Origin: Chitinophagaceae bacterium
GTDB lineage: Bacteria > Bacteroidota > Bacteroidia > Chitinophagales > Chitinophagaceae
DNA: 64,000 bases
Assembly (NCBI GenBank): GCA_020403425.1
Contig: JADBXR010000009.1
Span: 124,001 to 188,000, forward strand
Direction: 5' to 3'
Shown one piece after another: positions 45,926 through 54,131 of the stretch. The position numbers and the translations under genes are program-made. The notes under the pieces are model-generated. The model was given only the letters and a program-made list of their open reading frames with translations, ran no database searches and was not told the origin of the DNA. Position 1 is the first letter of the stretch. Each line of letters begins with the position of its first letter.

Positions 45926-47209
45926 ATGAGAAAATTAATCCCTTTCTGTTTACTGTTCAGTGTAGCCGCTTCGGCCCAGAACCTGCCTGCAGGTTACGAG
46001 CAGCTGGTAAAAGATGAAAATGCCAAAGTAATTGAATGGCGCCGGTACTATCACCAGTACCCGGAATTATCGAACCGCGAGTACAATACCGCCAAAAAGA
46101 TCGAAGCCACCCTTAAGCAGTTCGGCATCGAAACCAGGAGCATTGCAGGTAGCGGTGTTGTGGGCGTACTGAAAGGCGGCAAACCGGGTCCGGTGGTAGC
46201 CCTTCGCGCCGATATTGACGGCTTACCGGTTACCGAAAGGAACGCCCTCGCATTCAAGTCAACCGCAACCTCTGAATACAATGGCCAGACCGTTGGTGTT
46301 ATGCACGCCTGCGGGCATGATTCACATATTGCCATGTTGTTGGGTGCAGCCGAAGTATTGTCCAAAATGAAAAAGGATGTTCCCGGAACGGTCGTATTTC
46401 TCTTCCAGCCTGCAGAAGAAGGTCCTCCCGGAACCGAGGAAGGTGGAGCACCGCTGATGATCAAACAAGGTGCGCTCGACAATCCGAAAGTAGATGCGGT
46501 CTTTGGCATACATATTCAGGCAAGTCTGGATCCCGGTAAGATCTATTATAAACCCGAAGCTTTCATGGCTTCTTCTGACTGGTTCGTCATCAAGGTAAAG
46601 GGCCGTCAGACGCATGGCGCTTCTCCCTGGCTGGGTGTTGACCCGATCGTGGTCAGCTCCGCCATCGTACAGAACCTGCAGACCATCGTAAGCCGCCAGT
46701 CGCAGATCACCCAAGCGCCTGTGATCCTCACCGTGGGTAAGATACAATCCGGTGTCCGTCCCAATATCATTCCCGAAGAGGCCGTCATGGAAGGAACCAT
46801 CCGCACGCTGGATGGCAGTATGCAGAAAGACGTGCACGAGCGTATCCGGAAAATGGCCAAATCGATAGCAGAAGCCTATGGCGCCACTGCAGAAGTGACC
46901 ATCGATACCAAAACACTGGTCACGTATAACGATCCCAAACTGGTGGCACAAAGCCTGCCTTCACTGCAGAAAGCTGCCGGCGATGGTAACGTGGTGTTAC
47001 ATCACTGGGATACCGGTGCGGAAGATTTCTCCTTTTATGGTACCAAAGCTCCCTCGTTCTTCTTTTATCTGGGCGCCCGAGATGCCAGATACACCAAAGA
47101 AAATGCTCCCGGTCACCACACCCCTGATTTTGTGATCGACGACAGCAAACTGGACGTAGGCGTAAAAACCTTCTGCCAGCTCGTCTTCGACTACGCCAAA
47201 TCCAAATAA
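45926..47209 (+). CDS. Secreted M20-family amidohydrolase/carboxypeptidase
   Basis: Zinc-dependent hydrolase of the M20D group (hippurate hydrolase, aminoacylase, IAA-amino-acid hydrolase relatives), 427 residues. Signal peptide MRKLIPFCLLFSVAASAQ. Family blocks: ALRADIDGLPV, the metal-binding MHACGHDSHIAMLLG, FLFQPAEEGPPGTEEGG, VFGIHIQ and the late 'GAEDFSFYGTKAPSFFFYLGA'. Its export suggests it releases amino acids from acylated compounds or peptides outside the cytoplasm. It lies 29 bases after the serine hydrolase and 50 before the S9 peptidase. Confidence 0.9.
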   Translation: MRKLIPFCLLFSVAASAQNLPAGYEQLVKDENAKVIEWRRYYHQYPELSNREYNTAKKIEATLKQFGIETRSIAGSGVVGVLKGGKPGPVVALRADIDGLPVTERNALAFKSTATSEYNGQTVGVMHACGHDSHIAMLLGAAEVLSKMKKDVPGTVVFLFQPAEEGPPGTEEGGAPLMIKQGALDNPKVDAVFGIHIQASLDPGKIYYKPEAFMASSDWFVIKVKGRQTHGASPWLGVDPIVVSSAIVQNLQTIVSRQSQITQAPVILTVGKIQSGVRPNIIPEEAVMEGTIRTLDGSMQKDVHERIRKMAKSIAEAYGATAEVTIDTKTLVTYNDPKLVAQSLPSLQKAAGDGNVVLHHWDTGAEDFSFYGTKAPSFFFYLGARDARYTKENAPGHHTPDFVIDDSKLDVGVKTFCQLVFDYAKSK

Positions 47210-47212
47210 AAC

Positions 47213-47246
47213 ATTCACTCATCCACTCATTCACGCATGCACTCAT
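47213..47246 (+). repeat. 8-base word repeat between the M20 and S9 genes
   Basis: Words ATTCACTC, ATCCACTC, ATTCACGC, ATGCACTC follow one another. It has the same vocabulary (in this orientation) as the right arm at 21947-21982. No mirrored partner is present. Confidence 0.75.
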
Positions 47247-47259
47247 TAAATATTGCCCC

Positions 47260-49179
47260 ATGAAACGAATAGTCTCATTAACCATCCTGAGCACGATAGT
47301 GACACTGTCGTTCGCTCAGACCAATCTCACCCCCGAACAACTCTGGAAATTCGGAAGGGTAACCGGACTGGGCATCTCTAAAAACAACCAGTATCTGGTA
47401 TACCAGGTAAGCACCCCAAATGCTGCTGAGAACAAGAGCTCGCGTAAATTCTACGCCATGGCCACCAGTGGCGGTGAGGCATTCGAGATACCAAATACGG
47501 ACAGTTTCCTCGTCAACACCAAGATATCATCCAACAACAGGTTCTTTGCAGAGACACGGAACGTGGAAGTGATGAAAGTGACCGGTGCTGCCGTATACCA
47601 GGACCTCAAGAAATCGAATGTATACATCTATAACTCACTGAACTACCGGCATTGGGATACCTGGGAAGACGGGAAGTTCGACCACGTATTCGTTGGGCCG
47701 GTCGTGAATGGCAAACCGGATAAATTGAAGGCCAATGATATTCAGTTCAACGAGCCCTTTGATTGTCCCACCAAACCATTTGGCGGCGATGAGGATTTTG
47801 TATGGAATCCCGATGGAAGGCACCTGGTATATGTTGCCAAGAAAAAATTCGGAACAGAATATGCGATCAGCACCAATACCGACCTGTATGAATATGATGC
47901 CGAGACCGGTAAGACCCGGAACCTGACCGAAGAGAACAAAGGTTATGATGTGAACCCGGCTTTCAACAGCAAGGGACAGTTGGCCTGGCTGCAGATGAAA
48001 AGAGACGGATATGAGGCCGACAAACAGGACATCATCGTCAGCAATGGCAAGATAAAACTGAACCTTACAGCGCACAGGGACGATATTCATGTGGAGAGTT
48101 TCCTCTGGAGCCGCCAAGGAGACAGTATCTATTTCATTGCTCCGATCAACGGTACCCTGCAATTGTTCCGTGTGAACGATGCACTGGCTACCAACAGTAC
48201 GCCTGTGATAACCCAGCTGACCAATGGGGATTTCGATATCAGCGCCATTATTGGCGAAGCCGACAATATGTTGTTCGTGGCCCGAAACGATATGAACCGG
48301 GCTTCAGAAATCTACAAACTGAACCTGGCTAACGGCAAACTGACCCAGTTCTCCAATGTGAACAATGCAGCTTATGCCAAGATCAATAAGGTAAGAACAG
48401 AGCGTCGTTTCGTGACCACCACCGATAACAAACAGATGCTGGTATGGGTAGTGTATCCACCTGGGTTTGATCCTGCCAAAAAATATCCTACCCTGCTGTA
48501 TTGCCAGGGAGGTCCGCAATCCCCTTTAACACAGTCCTATTCGTTCCGCTGGAACTTTCAGCTGATGGCATCACAGGGATACATCATTGTGGCGCCGGCA
48601 CGTCGTGGTATGCCCGGGTTCGGTACCGCATGGAACGAAGAAGTAAGTAAGGACTGGGGCGGCCAGGTGATCCAGGACTACCTGAGCGCCATTGATGCCG
48701 TTGCCAAAGAATCTTTTGTGGACAAAAGTCGTTTGGGTGCCGTAGGCGCCAGCTTTGGCGGCTTCTCTGTATTTGCATTGGCCAGTCAGCACGAAGGACG
48801 CTTCAAGACCTTTATCTCACACGATGGTGTATTTGATTTCAAGAGCATGTACGGCACTACCGATGAGCTATTTTTTGAGAACTGGGAAAAAGGCGGCGCT
48901 TACTGGGATAAGAACAATGCAGTTGCACAGCGTTCTTTTGGTCAGTCGCCCAGCAATTTTGTAGAGAAATGGAATACGCCGATCCTCATCATCCAGGGTG
49001 GACGCGATTATCGCGTTCCGATAGAACAAGGTCAGCAGGCATTCCAGGCAGCACAACTGAAAGGTATCAAAAGCCGGTTCCTGTACATACCCGACGAGAA
49101 TCACTGGGTATTAAGTGCCCAGAATGCATTGGTATGGCAGCGTGAGTTCTATAAATGGCTGGATGAAACCTTGAAATAA
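47260..49179 (+). CDS. Secreted S9-family peptidase (prolyl oligopeptidase/DPP type)
   Basis: Serine peptidase of 639 residues. Signal peptide to about LSFAQ, then a beta-propeller of WD/TolB-like repeats (to about residue 375), then an alpha/beta hydrolase domain. Catalytic triad: Ser498 in GASFGGF, Asp583 in GGRDYRVP and His615 in DENHWV. This fits acylaminoacyl- or dipeptidyl-peptidase-like S9C enzymes that cut short peptides in the periplasm, perhaps feeding uptake together with the M1 and M20 enzymes of this window. Confidence 0.93.
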   Translation: MKRIVSLTILSTIVTLSFAQTNLTPEQLWKFGRVTGLGISKNNQYLVYQVSTPNAAENKSSRKFYAMATSGGEAFEIPNTDSFLVNTKISSNNRFFAETRNVEVMKVTGAAVYQDLKKSNVYIYNSLNYRHWDTWEDGKFDHVFVGPVVNGKPDKLKANDIQFNEPFDCPTKPFGGDEDFVWNPDGRHLVYVAKKKFGTEYAISTNTDLYEYDAETGKTRNLTEENKGYDVNPAFNSKGQLAWLQMKRDGYEADKQDIIVSNGKIKLNLTAHRDDIHVESFLWSRQGDSIYFIAPINGTLQLFRVNDALATNSTPVITQLTNGDFDISAIIGEADNMLFVARNDMNRASEIYKLNLANGKLTQFSNVNNAAYAKINKVRTERRFVTTTDNKQMLVWVVYPPGFDPAKKYPTLLYCQGGPQSPLTQSYSFRWNFQLMASQGYIIVAPARRGMPGFGTAWNEEVSKDWGGQVIQDYLSAIDAVAKESFVDKSRLGAVGASFGGFSVFALASQHEGRFKTFISHDGVFDFKSMYGTTDELFFENWEKGGAYWDKNNAVAQRSFGQSPSNFVEKWNTPILIIQGGRDYRVPIEQGQQAFQAAQLKGIKSRFLYIPDENHWVLSAQNALVWQREFYKWLDETLK

Positions 49180-49262
49180 TTTGAGAATTTGAGAATGTGC
49201 TAATTGGGAAATCAGGGACACTCATCCATTTTCAAATTAGTACATTCTCAAATCTTCAAATT
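49178..49262. repeat. Inverted 8-base word repeat at a convergent junction
   Basis: Arms 49178-49211 and 49229-49262 are complementary at 29 of 34 positions; loop 17 bases. Words: ATTTGAGA twice, ATGTGCTA, ATTGGGAA. Both arms reach into the ends of the flanking genes (stop codons at 49177-49179 and 49256-49258). Confidence 0.88.
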
Positions 49263-49930
49263 CCCTTATCAGGATACGTTCTTGCACCGAACAGCAAGCT
49301 GCCTATACGCACCATAGTGCTTCCTTCTTCTATGGCTAAGGCATAATCGCCACTCATTCCCATACTTAGCTGTGTCCATTCTCCGTTCACTACCGGCCAC
49401 TCGCCAATCTTATCGAACAGGGTTTTCAGCAACCTGAATTCATTACGTACTTTGGCCTGGTCATCTGTAAAAGAAGCCATCCCCATCAAACCACAAACGC
49501 GCACATGAGGTAACCCTGAAGCGCCGGCAAGTGCTTCTTCCAGTTCATTTTCATCCATTCCGAATTTGGTTTCTTCCTGCGCAATATGTACCTGTAACAG
49601 ACAATCAATGATACGGTCATGTTTGGCCGCCTGTTTATGGATCTCCTGCAAAAGTTTGAAACTGTCCACTCCATGGATCAGGTGCACAAATGGTGCTATG
49701 TATTTTACTTTATTGCTCTGCAGATGACCGATAAAATGCCAACGGATATCTTTCGGTAAAACCGCCTGTTTATCCACCAGTTCCTGCACATAATTTTCTC
49801 CAAAATCACGCTGACCCAGCTCATATAATGCCTGAATATCTTCGTTGGGTTTGGTTTTACTTACAGCGACCAGGGTCACTCTACCGAGTTCCTTTCTGAT
49901 CCCGTTGTATTTTTCAATGTTCACTGCCAT
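49256..49930 (-). CDS. YggS/PLPBP-family pyridoxal-phosphate-binding protein
   Basis: Pyridoxal 5'-phosphate homeostasis protein, cytoplasmic, single TIM-barrel like alanine racemase's N-domain. The PLP lysine is Lys25 in LVAVSKTKP; FGENYVQEL, WHFIGHLQSNK and the C-terminal LSMGMSGDYALAIEEGSTMVRIG (phosphate site) are the family signature. ATG 49930 gives the standard 224-residue protein; an extension to 49987 is rejected. The gene end forms part of the word-repeat arm. Confidence 0.94.
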   Translation of the reverse strand: MAVNIEKYNGIRKELGRVTLVAVSKTKPNEDIQALYELGQRDFGENYVQELVDKQAVLPKDIRWHFIGHLQSNKVKYIAPFVHLIHGVDSFKLLQEIHKQAAKHDRIIDCLLQVHIAQEETKFGMDENELEEALAGASGLPHVRVCGLMGMASFTDDQAKVRNEFRLLKTLFDKIGEWPVVNGEWTQLSMGMSGDYALAIEEGSTMVRIGSLLFGARTYPDKGI

Positions 49931-50001
49931 ACAGAATATTTTAGCATGAAGGACCGACAGATGTATGATAGACAGGCATGTGATCAATTAACTCCACCCT
50001 A

Positions 50002-51183
50002 TCACTCCCCTACCTGCAGATCCGATAATGTATTTTTCAGCACCAGGTATTCCAGCAACAAAAGATTATTATACGCATCACAATCGTAATAAAATTTACC
50101 GACCCCGGTTCCACTCACCCATTGTTTAAGGGGATCAGGCAACATAGAAGCCATATTGGCTATAAAAAATGAAAAAGGTCCGTCCTCGACCAGCCCCCTA
50201 AGACTATCTGCCTGTTGCACTTTGATTGACGGCGGCTGCACACCCCATCGTAACAGGGACGTACAAAGGATGACCTGCTCCATAAAATCATTCGTACTGG
50301 TCAAAACTTCCCTTGTTTGAGCGATCAGTGTGGTCCGGTATTGTTCGAGTCCAGGTATCGGCTTTACTGTCATCAGCCTTGACAAGTGATATAATATTAT
50401 GGGCAGCTTACCATAATGCGGCGATATGTAGGCGGCGTCAGTGAGGTGTTTTTTGTCACTAAGCACTTTTTCAATCAACTGCAGGCTGGCACTGTCCGCA
50501 GCTGTCCATTCCAGTTGATATTTCTGAACAAAATACAGCACATTGGCCAGTACGCATACATCAAAGTCGACGGGCATTTTTTTGCCGAACCAGGTGGAGT
50601 AAGCACCAATATTCCGATAATCCTTAAATGTATTCTTCACCGATTTAACGCCATTGTTGGTGAAAGCCTGCATCAGCGCATGCACTTTACGGGCAACAGA
50701 ATCCGGTGCTTGTTGGGCCAGCAGCATGATCACGGTATCATCCAGGTCGTCCGGCAAGGATTGTGGTTTATCAAACAGGTTCAACCAACCTCCATTGGGG
50801 AATATGCGTGGAGTATCTGTTGGCCAGAAATTATACGTATTCCTGCCCTTACGGTTCTCAAATTTGGGATATACGGGCAAACTATTGTTCACGATCCTGT
50901 CAGCGATCACCTGCTGGTAAGCGTTGAATGAAGGTCGCAGGTCACGCAAAGTGAAGCCGATCAGTCCGGTAAAGAAATTGTTGACATCGGCCTTATCGCG
51001 GTCTTTATTCAATGCATACATGCGATAGGAAGGGAACATTCCTTTGGGAAAGACGCTGCTCTCCTTTGCCTGTAACTGTTCCATCCGTTGAAGCAATTGT
51101 GTCATCAGCACACTATCCTGTGCCACAATATTATCCGACAACAGCAAAACAGAAAGGAATACCATCAATCTGAACATCGTCAT
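50002..51183 (-). CDS. Secreted helical protein, unknown function
   Basis: 393 residues with a signal peptide (MTMFRLMVFLSVLLLSDNIVAQ). The rest is rich in helices. Noticeable blocks: GRNTYNFWPTDTPRIFPNGG, LPDDLDDTVIMLLAQ, 'YSTWFGKKMPVDFDVCVLANVLYF', YISPHYGKLPIILYHLSRL and YYDCDAYNNLLLLEYL. Paired helices with Asp-rich and aromatic turns recall (alpha/alpha)6 barrels of polysaccharide-active or terpenoid-like enzymes, but I cannot assign a family. Upstream of the start lies a word repeat (51193-51232). Confidence 0.6.
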   Translation of the reverse strand: MTMFRLMVFLSVLLLSDNIVAQDSVLMTQLLQRMEQLQAKESSVFPKGMFPSYRMYALNKDRDKADVNNFFTGLIGFTLRDLRPSFNAYQQVIADRIVNNSLPVYPKFENRKGRNTYNFWPTDTPRIFPNGGWLNLFDKPQSLPDDLDDTVIMLLAQQAPDSVARKVHALMQAFTNNGVKSVKNTFKDYRNIGAYSTWFGKKMPVDFDVCVLANVLYFVQKYQLEWTAADSASLQLIEKVLSDKKHLTDAAYISPHYGKLPIILYHLSRLMTVKPIPGLEQYRTTLIAQTREVLTSTNDFMEQVILCTSLLRWGVQPPSIKVQQADSLRGLVEDGPFSFFIANMASMLPDPLKQWVSGTGVGKFYYDCDAYNNLLLLEYLVLKNTLSDLQVGE

Positions 51184-51192
51184 ATTGCAAAA

Positions 51193-51232
51193 TTAGCGGA
51201 TTGGCGGATTACGAATCAACGGATTAACGGAT
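51193..51232 (+). repeat. 8-base word repeat upstream of the unknown secreted protein gene
   Basis: Words ATTAGCGG, ATTGGCGG, ATTACGA, ATCAACGG, ATTAACGG. Same vocabulary as 1486-1532. A weak mirrored counterpart (ATCCGCAA, ATCCACCT) is at about 51305-51325, past the terminator hairpin. Confidence 0.7.
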
Positions 51233-51273
51233 AAAAAAACGCTGGCCCTATTTTACAAAAACAGCAACCAGCG
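51233..51273 (-). terminator. Terminator of the acyl-CoA dehydrogenase gene
   Basis: Minus strand: stem CGCTGG / CCAGCG with a 22-base loop, followed by seven T (51239-51233). The loop is long, so the call is moderate. Confidence 0.6.
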
Positions 51274-51341
51274 CTTATACGTTATACAAAACAACATTTG
51301 CACACCATCCGCAAATCCACCTTCCGCTATTTCATTAATCC

Positions 51342-52496
51342 TTATTTAAGTATACTCCTCGAGATCACGATCCGCTGCACTTCACTGGTTCCTTCATAGA
51401 TCTGGGTGATCTTAGCATCACGCATCAACCGTTCAACATGGTATTCCTTCACGAAACCATAACCGCCGTGGATCTGCACTGCTTCGGTGGTCACCCACAT
51501 GGCCGTTTCAGAGGCAAAGACCTTTGCCATAGAAGAACTGAGGGTATAATCGTGTCCATGGTCCTTTTCCCAGGCGGCTTTTAAACAAAGCAGGCGGGCC
51601 GCTTCTATTTTGGTGGCCATATCGGCCAGTTTGAACTGGATGGCCTGGTGATGCATGATCTCTTTCCCAAAAGCCTTACGCTGTTTGCTGTAGGCCAATG
51701 CCAGCTCATACGCGCCACTGGCAATACCCAATGCCTGTGAGGCGATACCGATACGGCCTCCTGCCAGCGTTTTCATGGCAAACTTGAAACCGAAACCGTC
51801 CTCACCGATCCGGTTCTCTTTGGGAACTTTCACATCGGTGAACATAATGCTGTGCGTATCACTGCCACGAATACCCAGTTTGTTCTCTTTGGCGGCCACC
51901 ACAATACCGGGTGTATTCTTCTCAACAATGAAGGCGTTGATGCCATGGCTTCCCTTCGCGGGATCCGTTTGCGCGATCACCAGGTATACCGATGCGGAAG
52001 ATCCATTGGTGATCCAGTTCTTGGTCCCATTGATCAGGTAATGATCGCCTTTATCCTCAGCAGTGGTACGTTGACTGGTGGCATCACTACCCGCTTCCGG
52101 CTCACTTAACAGGAAGGCGCCGATATACAATTCCCCGTCTTTCCGACCCTGGGCCAGCGGGGTCAGGTATTTCTGTTTCTGCTCCTCGGAACCATAAGCT
52201 TCCAGTCCCCAGCAGACCAGGCTATTGTTCACACTCATGCTAACGCTGGTACTGGCGTCGATCTTGCTGATCTCCTCCATGGCCAGCACATAACTGAGGG
52301 TATCCATGCCGGAACCACCATAAGCGGGACTAACCATCATACCCATGAATCCCAGCTCGGCCAGTTTCAGTACCTGTTCACGGGGGAATTTCTGGTGCTC
52401 ATCGCGTTCGATCACACCGGGTAAACATTCATTACGGGCAAAATCGCGGGCCGCTTTCTGGATCATCAATTGTTCTTCGGACAGTTCAAAATGCAT
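51342..52496 (-). CDS. Acyl-CoA dehydrogenase (short-chain/butyryl type)
   Basis: FAD enzyme of fatty-acid beta-oxidation, cytoplasmic, 384 residues from ATG 52496 (MHFELSEEQLMIQ). Signatures: LSEPEAGSDATSQRTTA, NGTKNWITNGSSAS, GGRIGIASQALGIA and QIHGGYGFVKEYHVERLMRDAKI. The catalytic base is Glu368 in QIYEGTSEVQR, its position in short- and medium-chain dehydrogenases. The frame extends to 52577, but that part has no family match and contains the promoter. Electron acceptor (ETF) genes are not in the window. Confidence 0.94.
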   Translation of the reverse strand: MHFELSEEQLMIQKAARDFARNECLPGVIERDEHQKFPREQVLKLAELGFMGMMVSPAYGGSGMDTLSYVLAMEEISKIDASTSVSMSVNNSLVCWGLEAYGSEEQKQKYLTPLAQGRKDGELYIGAFLLSEPEAGSDATSQRTTAEDKGDHYLINGTKNWITNGSSASVYLVIAQTDPAKGSHGINAFIVEKNTPGIVVAAKENKLGIRGSDTHSIMFTDVKVPKENRIGEDGFGFKFAMKTLAGGRIGIASQALGIASGAYELALAYSKQRKAFGKEIMHHQAIQFKLADMATKIEAARLLCLKAAWEKDHGHDYTLSSSMAKVFASETAMWVTTEAVQIHGGYGFVKEYHVERLMRDAKITQIYEGTSEVQRIVISRSILK

Positions 52497-52517
52497 CGGT
52501 AAAAGATTTTTGTGATG

Positions 52518-52556
52518 CAAATTTACACTAACAACTGTTAGGATTTGCAATCGAGT
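52518..52556 (-). promoter_or_regulatory. Promoter and palindromic operator of the acyl-CoA dehydrogenase gene
   Basis: Minus strand: TTG (about 52551), 23 bases, TAAATTTG (52525-52518), a full -7 match 21 bases before the ATG. Between the two boxes is the perfect palindrome CTAACA-AC-TGTTAG (52528-52541), placed where a repressor would block RNA polymerase. Confidence 0.55.
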
Positions 52557-52707
52557 CAATTTTTTTATGACCGACACAAAAAAGTGATGTTTATAAAAAA
52601 CAAACAGGCATGATTGAATTGCCCGAAGTTTAGCAGCACACGGTAGTCCGCCCTTTATGGCCTATAAATACGGGAATTTTCCCCTTACGCCAGTTTAATT
52701 ATTTAAA

Positions 52708-52715
52708 TAGCTTTG
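52708..52715 (+). promoter_or_regulatory. -7 box of the gene at 52769
   Basis: TAGCTTTG matches TAnnTTTG fully, 53 bases before the ATG. Confidence 0.4.
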
Positions 52716-52768
52716 TTTGGTTAATGAGGTGATCACACGCTATTATTAACCTTCCAATACAGTATTCT

Positions 52769-53164
52769 ATGGAGCCTCACCACCTGGTTAAAGCCATACT
52801 CATTATACTGGTGATCATTTTTATGGTGATGGTGGGGGGAACTTATTTCTTTTACAATACCGTCAGATCATCCAAATCCTCTGCTTTATCTGAAAACCTG
52901 AGCGATGCACAGAAAGCTGAAACGGCCGATTATGAGAATTGCATCCTGCTGGAGAAAAAAGGCATTATACGAATGTATGAAGGACAAAAACAAAGCCTTA
53001 CCTATGCCCAGGCCCGGGAGAAACTGATCCGCGACACAGCCCGCCTGAACCGATCCAGGTTCAGGATCATCGTAGCACCCGGTATCGACTACCAAAACCT
53101 TTCAGATATCCTGTTGCTGATGCCAGCACTAAAAATCAAGAATTATACACTTCTGAGACCCTGA
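52769..53164 (+). CDS. Small single-helix membrane protein with ExbD-like end, function unknown
   Basis: 131 residues. One N-terminal helix (AILIILVIIFMVMVGGTYFFY) and a mostly polar periplasmic part. The last 40 residues (RFRIIVAPGIDYQNLSDILL and IKNYTLL) have the strand-turn-helix-strand order of the ExbD/TolR periplasmic domain, in which a Tyr/Asp turn is followed by a helix and a final strand. The resemblance is weak; no ExbB is near and the usual ExbD N-terminus is missing. The tiny membrane gene at 53192 follows. Confidence 0.55.
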   Translation: MEPHHLVKAILIILVIIFMVMVGGTYFFYNTVRSSKSSALSENLSDAQKAETADYENCILLEKKGIIRMYEGQKQSLTYAQAREKLIRDTARLNRSRFRIIVAPGIDYQNLSDILLLMPALKIKNYTLLRP

Positions 53165-53191
53165 TTCTTCTAACAAACCTAAACCGACACC

Positions 53192-53371
53192 ATGGGAAAC
53201 CTTGCCTACCAGGAATTGCTCCTTTTGTTTGTTTCTCTTTTCTGTATGTTGATACCTGTATTGATGGTCATCTGGATGTATCGTATCGCGCGCCGTTCGC
53301 ACAGCAACCAGCAGCGTATCGCCCAGCTTGAGACACAATTGCAGGTGTTGGAAGCAAAGATCAGCAGGTAA
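53192..53371 (+). CDS. Very small membrane protein with coiled-coil tail
   Basis: 59 codons, ATG 53192 to TAA 53371. It starts MGNLAYQELLLLFVSLFCML and continues to one long helix (to about residue 31), then a basic stretch (RIARRSH) and a heptad-like tail (QQRIAQLETQLQVLEAKIS). Bacteroidota genomes carry similar one-helix coiled-coil proteins, but I know no function. It lies 27 bases after the preceding gene, in the same direction, and codon use looks normal. Confidence 0.6.
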   Translation: MGNLAYQELLLLFVSLFCMLIPVLMVIWMYRIARRSHSNQQRIAQLETQLQVLEAKISR

Positions 53372-53492
53372 GGCCGATACGCCAGGTTACATAAATGGCG
53401 ATAATCCCTTACCAGCGGCAAACGATATCACATAAACATGTGAGCCCATTCTGTCATTAGCAAAACTTATGTGAAATCAATACTGTATTGGG

Positions 53493-53521
53493 TTGTAGCG
53501 ATCCCTGCAGCAATACATTTG
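53493..53521 (+). promoter_or_regulatory. Promoter of the gene at 53561
   Basis: TTG (53493-53495), 18-base spacer and TACATTTG (53514-53521): a full match to the Bacteroidota consensus at good spacing, 39 bases before the ATG. Confidence 0.65.
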
Positions 53522-53560
53522 TGTACGCGACAGCGATTTTTTAACCCAAACTAGTATTCA

Positions 53561-54088
53561 ATGAAAACATTTTTCCTCGCCCTCGGCTTATGCATCAGCA
53601 GCCTGGCTTTTTCGCAGGCAGACAAGATCTATCTACACAATGGGAAAACAGTTGAAGGCAGTGTTGTCAGAAACACCGAGTTCACCGTGATCTACAAATA
53701 CGTGAACGAAGATGCCGAGCAGACCGTGAGTAAATATGCCGTGGACAAGATCGTATACGGCAAAAGCGGTAGAACCGAAACCGTCAGCCCGAAGATCCTG
53801 ATCAATTCAGAGGACGACTGGGCCAATGTGATGATCCTGGAAGACAATACCGCATCTGCGGGGCTGACCAAAGTTGGCGAGATCCGTGGCAAAACCAGCC
53901 TGATCAACTACCGAACAGCCGCTGGCAGCGATAAGAAAGCCGAAGAAAAACTGAAGAAGGAAGCCGCCAAACAGGGCTGTCAGTTCGTGATCATGACGAG
54001 CGATAAGGATGCAGGCCTGCAAGCCAATGGAAGTCGCAGCTGGGGCGGTGTACAATCCATTAAAAAAGGCATCGGCTATAAATATTAA
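53561..54088 (+). CDS. Secreted protein, unknown function
   Basis: 175 residues with signal peptide MKTFFLALGLCISSLAFSQA. The first mature segment (DKIYLHNGKTVEGSVVRNTE, then IVYKYVNED and VDKIVYGKSGRTE) has the beta-strand pattern of small Sm-like or SH3-like barrels common in Bacteroidota secreted proteins. A second domain follows with 'KAEEKLKKEAAKQGCQFVIMTS'. No catalytic residues are apparent. It has its own promoter and precedes the secreted Rid gene by 43 bases. Confidence 0.6.
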   Translation: MKTFFLALGLCISSLAFSQADKIYLHNGKTVEGSVVRNTEFTVIYKYVNEDAEQTVSKYAVDKIVYGKSGRTETVSPKILINSEDDWANVMILEDNTASAGLTKVGEIRGKTSLINYRTAAGSDKKAEEKLKKEAAKQGCQFVIMTSDKDAGLQANGSRSWGGVQSIKKGIGYKY

Positions 54089-54131
54089 AGCAATACCTCT
54101 TTGCATTAATCCTATCTTAAGAACCAATCCT

